Shown: positions 8,601-10,613 of the stretch, in pieces
How the letters are laid out: each line of letters opens with the position of its first letter
Position numbering within the stretch: position 1 is the first letter of the stretch
Assembly: GCA_026419635.1 (NCBI GenBank)
Contig: JANZZB010000044.1
Coordinates: forward strand, 1-10,613
DNA: 10,613 nt
Direction: 5' to 3'
From: Clostridiales bacterium
GTDB taxonomy: Bacteria > Bacillota > Clostridia > Oscillospirales > Butyricicoccaceae
Translations under genes and position numbers: made by a program
Notes under the pieces: generated by a model
What the model saw: the letters and a program-made list of their open reading frames with translations, nothing else
Databases searched by the model: none
What the model was told of the DNA's origin: nothing

Positions 8601-10246
8601 GCTGTTCCCGCAAGTGCCCTGATTGATTCGGGTTCCGGCCTCGTATCAGAATCGAGTGTAACAAGCAATTTATAAGTTTTTAATTTTTCTTCGTTACCGA
8701 ACATAACAAAAACGCCGGACTTTTTTCCAACGATTTTTTCTGTTAGTTCATATAGGGCTCCGCGTTTACGCTCGTAACCCATATAAACATTATCCTGCTT
8801 ATTCAGCGTCCTGCGGCGTACAAACAAAAATAGATCTTTGCCGTCCGAATCAAGTTCAGAAAGCGCATCTCTCGCTGCTTCAATAATAAGATCGTCCGTA
8901 TCCTCTGTCTGTTTTTTAGAATCCTTTAAATCAAGAAGAATACCATAACCAACATTTTTACCTGCATCTCTGTTTGATATCAGATATTCATTTAAAAGCC
9001 CCGCGAAATGTTTAGCTGCTTTTTCGCTTGTAACAAGCGCAGTAATAATACAAAGTGTCTTTCCGCTTTCCGGTATGCCGTTTTTAAGCTCAAGCCTTGG
9101 CAGATGAGCAGGCGGAATAATACGGATTACAAAATAATCACTGATACTTTTTGCAATTTCAAAAGCCGGTGCCAAAAAAAGAAAAAAGGCGGGAAAATTT
9201 CGGGCAAAATAAGAAAACAGCGCCGCAATAAGGATACACAGCGTTATAATAGATGCGATATATAAACGACCGCGCATTTTCTCTTTTTCATGTCCAAATG
9301 GCTTTTCAAGGATATAATATCCTACGTGTCGTTCTCTCTCACTTTTCCCCTCTTTTGCCATGGCGATCACGCGCTGTGCCGAAGCTTTTCCCGAAATTTT
9401 TTCCTCTTTTGCCAGCTTAGAGAGCCTATACCGGTAATAAGCGCGGCTTTTTTCACTCATATTCGGATAATCGCCGGATGGATCCTCCGATAAAATCTGT
9501 TCAACCGGATTTTGTTCTTTTATAAGAGTATTAAAATCGTAGTCAATTATAAACCGGAGCGAGGTAAACGCACGCCGCAGATAATCGCTGAGCTGTTCGT
9601 GTGTTTTGTAAGCCTGCTTCTTGCTGGCAATTTGTGATTCAGTTGGAGGTGTTCCGCTGTCTCTGATTTTCCAGAGCTCCATTTCACCAGAAAAACAATT
9701 ATGCATGTTTTTATTTGTGTAACCGTCCAGAACAAGTTCTATATCACCGCAAACTTCCGAGATGAGATAAACAATCCCAGCTTTTAAGAATGAAAGAAAA
9801 GCAGACATTTCCTCTTCCAAAAGTTCGCTTTCTTCACTAACTCCCTGCAGAAATGAAGCAATTTTATCCTCGTCCACCACGTAACCGGTTGATTGGAGAA
9901 AACTCTCCGCCAAAAAACCAACATAAATATTCTTATGGTTTCCTGCCAGCGTCGGAATATGTTTGAAAGACCGGAGCGACTGCATTGCGTCGTCTCCCAT
10001 ACTTTGCGCTATATAAAAATTGTCCGTGATCCATTCCATTTCCTGAGGAATTAACGATTCTTTTTCTATGAAACTGATCGTTCTTTTATATGTTTTACCA
10101 ATGGATATAAGAGCCTTTTTGATTTTTTTAGCGTCATTTCTGGCGCTTTTCAATTTGCCTTTCGGATTCTCTTTTGCGACTAAAGCTGCATACGAGGTTA
10201 GTTTCTGATCAGAATAATCCAGAAAAGCAGATGCGTGATCGTACAT
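2624..10246 (-). CDS. cgs: Cyclic beta-1,2-glucan synthase (GT84, GH189-like, GH94)
   Basis: A 2540-aa membrane enzyme that should use UDP-glucose to make beta-1,2-glucan and close it into rings. Residues 1-327 form the family's N-terminal region (EMEWITDNFYIAQ near residue 70). Two helices follow (about 328-347 and 351-375), then the cytosolic GT84 domain with DSD (Asp532/Asp534), SHDLIEG (Asp646) and RMHRW (Arg680, Trp681). Five helices (about 725-883) come next. Residues about 890-1310 match the middle, cyclizing domain (GH189-like), with WTGTMFEYLMP, GISESAF, GFFEACD and YMAHHIGMS. A beta-sandwich and helical linker region follows. The C-terminal GH94 phosphorylase domain starts near 1755. 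It carries the DWND motif (2235-2238) that holds the GH94 general acid, GKGESVW, and GVRENGGQYTHGA (His2392) of the phosphate pocket, and would trim chain length. All catalytic motifs are present and the frame is unbroken. The protein is about 300 residues shorter than the roughly 2830-2870 aa Rhizobiales enzymes (NdvB, Cgs). The product is usually periplasmic or secreted; its role in a Gram-positive host is unclear. Confidence 0.96.
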   Translation of the reverse strand: MYDHASAFLDYSDQKLTSYAALVAKENPKGKLKSARNDAKKIKKALISIGKTYKRTISFIEKESLIPQEMEWITDNFYIAQSMGDDAMQSLRSFKHIPTLAGNHKNIYVGFLAESFLQSTGYVVDEDKIASFLQGVSEESELLEEEMSAFLSFLKAGIVYLISEVCGDIELVLDGYTNKNMHNCFSGEMELWKIRDSGTPPTESQIASKKQAYKTHEQLSDYLRRAFTSLRFIIDYDFNTLIKEQNPVEQILSEDPSGDYPNMSEKSRAYYRYRLSKLAKEEKISGKASAQRVIAMAKEGKSERERHVGYYILEKPFGHEKEKMRGRLYIASIITLCILIAALFSYFARNFPAFFLFLAPAFEIAKSISDYFVIRIIPPAHLPRLELKNGIPESGKTLCIITALVTSEKAAKHFAGLLNEYLISNRDAGKNVGYGILLDLKDSKKQTEDTDDLIIEAARDALSELDSDGKDLFLFVRRRTLNKQDNVYMGYERKRGALYELTEKIVGKKSGVFVMFGNEEKLKTYKLLVTLDSDTRPEPESIRALAGTALHPLNRPEIDPETLTVKRGHGILQPGILPSLEAANRSFFSRIFAGVGGVDPYGSAISDVYQDLFSEGIYTGKGLIDIDAFDRVFYERLPENQILSHDLIEGIYLRAGFVSDVQFTDGFPFKLSSYFTRMHRWIRGDFQISPWLLEKVYNQKGEIVQNPINKQGKWKIFDNLRRSLTPFVIFLILVLGSLLSYRFFIPCILISMISIMMPLLTDLAVILFRGDGMRKYHSNILTGVPANSLRTLLNLSFLPYQAIIGLGAAITALYRMIVSKKNLLLWVTADQADQRNVSAVRYHRLMLPSVIAGLFVILAGHEMISVLLGLVWIFSPQVGYLISREAVHHKKISDEDNAFLKREAAFIWKYFEDFLRPEDHYLPPDNYQEQPPVGLARRTSPTNIGLCILCIISAKDLGFIDEARAVFLIGKMLTTIEKLEKWEGHLLNWYDTKKARPLYPRCVSSVDSGNFLACLIVAYEALSEFESDKREELKDRVYKIASAIDLRPLYDKKRKLFYISRDVETGRTSSGVYDLMSSESRILSYVAVALGQAPKKHWERLGRGLTQLNGYRGMLSWTGTMFEYLMPNLLIPAYENSMLYESMQFAVYVQKLNGKKRGTPFGISESAFYAFDNALNYQYKAHGVQRLGLKRGLDREQVVSPYSSFLALSIDHENAIRNLRRLRDMGMEGRYGFFEACDFTVSRLPGQKEYAIVRCYMAHHIGMSLIAISNLISKTPMTERFMRDARMRAYQGLLCEKIPVGTPVIRVFSKDVPDKPKPALSEVVREFSDKEYGAPVINLLSNGSYRLLITDDGRSRSESGRVQLTSFSTSDPSVFSGIGFFLKTEEQLTSLLKMPFYEGNAIYSGRFEASRANHICKTERFTTCIRSSVLESMDAEIRQVELKNTSGNNISAQLLVYFEPQIENASDFSSHPAFSKLFLKTEILGNAVIIKRRPRDGGDERGIVFCCDSPVKFDTSKEAALGRGGVRRIYEASKREAMETDGAVIDPCILARVNINLKAGETKNVTFALAAGRDLHETLSRLERALIKKTPDLASRQEGCARVLGLTKKDVGEAFDLYSSVLFGKSAFHKEAALHSRLGQQDLWCFGISGELPIAAIMASDEEAAKKAAFWIKKHIFCFVNGALFDLILFTFDGGEYHCPVRTALMEALKSSGGESLLGIRGGVHFIDILKTSEEERDFLYSCASIIIDPEKGLPKKQIANAGLFRMRYVSKPDGGVAEGRFLEDGSYQIQCDRSLPSLVQSHILANMAFGYIASDCGAGHMWFQNSRENRINCWINDPLAVSGPEQVEFFVKGEKISVFADHSGTCTVTFAPGYAQYEKKVGRLNLKTTIFVCKRLPCRIVIAEVTGECDAEDLMLSCGTTLQLGPTLPSTSHIVSGVFEETGAVWVQNRYNTEFSPYYFTVIGSGKNEYTCSLPSFQGGNFDGAVGAGLDPCLALRTTFVKNGDKHTAVIVHMACGKLNVTDGAKILAGYENAMKEFNSVLEYWKSLAGKIQIHTKDGALDRYMNTWAVYQTLCCRVYARTSFYQNGGAFGFRDQLQDVTALTLVCPDVVKEHIIRACAHQFLEGDTQHWWHYTNTKKEEGHRGIRTKCSDDLLWLPYALCEYLEKTEDFDILKLTVPYIESPPLDENSTERYETPRISPIKETIFYHAVRAVDLVLKRGSGEHSLPLIGTCDWNDGMNMVGVQGKGESVWLSWFLSLVLSKMAKLCEAIKEDDRAARYLKKATEYAAAAEAAWDDSYFLRGYYDDGEPLGSKVCDECKIDSISQSFSTLVPCDENKSRTAVKSAVNELFDRENQIILLLKPPFENSVKNPGYIKGYLPGVRENGGQYTHGAIWLAMGCFLLSYSNDGYDILKAILPENHLPEQYKAEPFVIAADVYANPQHIGRGGWSYYTGASGWFFRVTIENMLGIKVLDGKLIIKPSLPDDFNGYKATLHYKNAVYQIEVLRNNKLLDAQTEPEEKSYEITLKESGEHKIVLEL

Positions 10247-10251
10247 GATGT

Positions 10252-10258
10252 TCACCCT
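10252..10258 (-). promoter_or_regulatory. Shine-Dalgarno site that decides the glucan synthase start
   Basis: The minus strand reads AGGGTGA, then five bases, then ATG (10244-10246). An in-frame GTG (10253-10255) lies inside this AGGGTGA and would add three residues (M-N-I). It has no ribosome-binding site at proper spacing of its own. I therefore favour the ATG; the difference to the protein is trivial. Confidence 0.6.
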
Positions 10259-10306
10259 ATCTGAGGCTTTTTAAAGGTAACGGGAGCCCGACCCGCACCG
10301 GTTTTA

Positions 10307-10326
10307 ATGGGCGTATTTTAGCCCAT
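10307..10326. repeat. Short perfect hairpin in the glucan synthase upstream region
   Basis: ATGGGC (10307-10312) and GCCCAT (10321-10326) are perfectly complementary around an 8-nt AT-rich loop. Neither strand shows a U-tract directly after the stem, so it is not a convincing terminator. It lies about 60 nt upstream of the glucan synthase start, inside the inverted-repeat element, and would be in the mRNA leader if transcription begins further upstream. Confidence 0.35.
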
Positions 10327-10460
10327 GCTTCGGAAAATCTCTTGTAAATACGTCAAGTATTCACCGCGCAATTTTGCTTCCTTACCAAAAATCCGCTCCA
10401 TAAAACTGCTTCGCACCTGTCGGAAAGAATTTTTCGAGTGATTTTCGTTGCGGAGGACGC

Positions 10461-10480
10461 TGCTTTGCCGACGCAAAGCA
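10461..10480. repeat. Perfect 8-bp hairpin with 4-nt loop inside the intergenic element
   Basis: TGCTTTGC (10461-10468), loop CGAC, GCAAAGCA (10473-10480): a compact, stable stem-loop in the middle of the inverted-repeat element. It has no poly-U tail on either strand. It supports the view that the element is a structured non-coding repeat and not a gene. Confidence 0.4.
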
Positions 10481-10592
10481 AGGACAACAAGGCGAAAAGC
10501 GCCGAAAAGGGCCGACGACAGGCGGTGTGGATTCGACTCCCGTTACCTTTAAGGTATTTTCTCCGCTTTTTTCCCGAACTATTCATACCCAC

Positions 10593-10598
10593 TTGACA
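10593..10598 (+). promoter_or_regulatory. Possible -35 box of a rightward promoter cut by the window edge
   Basis: A consensus TTGACA lies on the plus strand 15 nt from the right edge. A -10 box at normal 17-nt spacing would start about 3 nt beyond the window, so it cannot be tested. If real, it would drive a gene diverging from the glucan synthase. A lone hexamer can occur by chance. Confidence 0.2.
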
Positions 10599-10613
10599 AA
10601 GAGTCTATTTTAC

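Larger units (their letters stand above)
10271..10552. repeat. Inverted-repeat-bounded intergenic element (possible MITE-like or dispersed repeat)
   Basis: The outer arms are an exact 16-nt inverted repeat, TTAAAGGTAACGGGAG, at 10271-10286 on the plus strand and 10537-10552 on the minus strand. Similarity continues inward to about 25 of 30 positions, including CACCG. The interior of about 220 bp is hairpin-rich and contains a short minus-strand open frame (10353-10592, extending beyond the right arm) with no recognisable domain, no plausible Shine-Dalgarno and a low-complexity translation; I do not call it a gene. No transposase is present. Target-site duplication is not evident by eye. The minus-strand text GGGAGTCGAATCC recalls a tRNA T-loop, but no cloverleaf can be built. 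Whether it is repeated elsewhere in the genome cannot be seen here. Confidence 0.45.

Noticed and set aside
10521..10552. tRNA or tmRNA 3' end, suggested by GGATTCGACTCCC followed by CGTTACC
   Set aside because: The T-arm stem does not pair properly and no D-arm, anticodon arm or adjacent acceptor strand is present. The CGTTACC complement lies about 260 bp away, as part of the inverted repeat.
10353..10592. 79-aa minus-strand open frame in the intergenic element
   Set aside because: It crosses the arm of an inverted repeat and internal hairpins, has no Shine-Dalgarno, and its Ser/Ala/Lys/Arg-rich translation matches no family I recognise. It is more likely structured non-coding DNA.

Overview
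The window looks like one end of a short-read (metagenome-type) contig from a low-to-moderate GC Firmicute, probably a clostridial or Oscillospiraceae-like bacterium. The evidence is AT-rich intergenic DNA, purine-rich Shine-Dalgarno sites, an extended -10 promoter, and the paired M16 peptidase genes yfmF and yfmH, which are typical of Firmicutes. Taxon assignment is inference. The first 19 bases are not genomic: they match the synthetic Tn5 mosaic end used in tagmentation libraries.

All real genes lie on the minus strand, so transcription reads right to left. Positions 10256-10613 hold no convincing gene. They contain an inverted-repeat-bounded element of about 280 bp with internal hairpins, and a possible outward-facing -35 box at the right edge. 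Positions 2624-10246 are one giant, uninterrupted gene for a cyclic beta-1,2-glucan synthase (2540 aa). It reads, in order: N-terminal region, two membrane helices, GT84 glycosyltransferase, five membrane helices, GH189-like cyclization domain, beta-sandwich and linker region, and GH94 phosphorylase domain. One polypeptide would therefore polymerise UDP-glucose into beta-1,2-glucan, trim its length and close the ring.

Downstream, an extended -10 promoter (2535-2543) begins a second unit: yfmF (1117-2397, an M16-fold protein without the zinc motif) and then yfmH (978 to the left edge, with an intact HxxEH zinc motif, C-terminus missing). The family name links this pair to EF-P 5-aminopentanol modification in Bacillus. 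No functional link with the glucan synthase is visible; the neighbourhood is probably incidental.

The most interesting unexplained signal is that both M16 genes are preceded by related, apparently structured leaders of about 70-85 nt. Each has a GGCACATG box, a GCCATT hairpin, a TGTG box and an identical 16-nt segment over the Shine-Dalgarno site. In both, the hairpin's 5' arm could instead pair with the ribosome-binding site, giving mutually exclusive folds. This is a candidate cis-regulatory RNA present twice in one operon. Pairing was judged by eye only.
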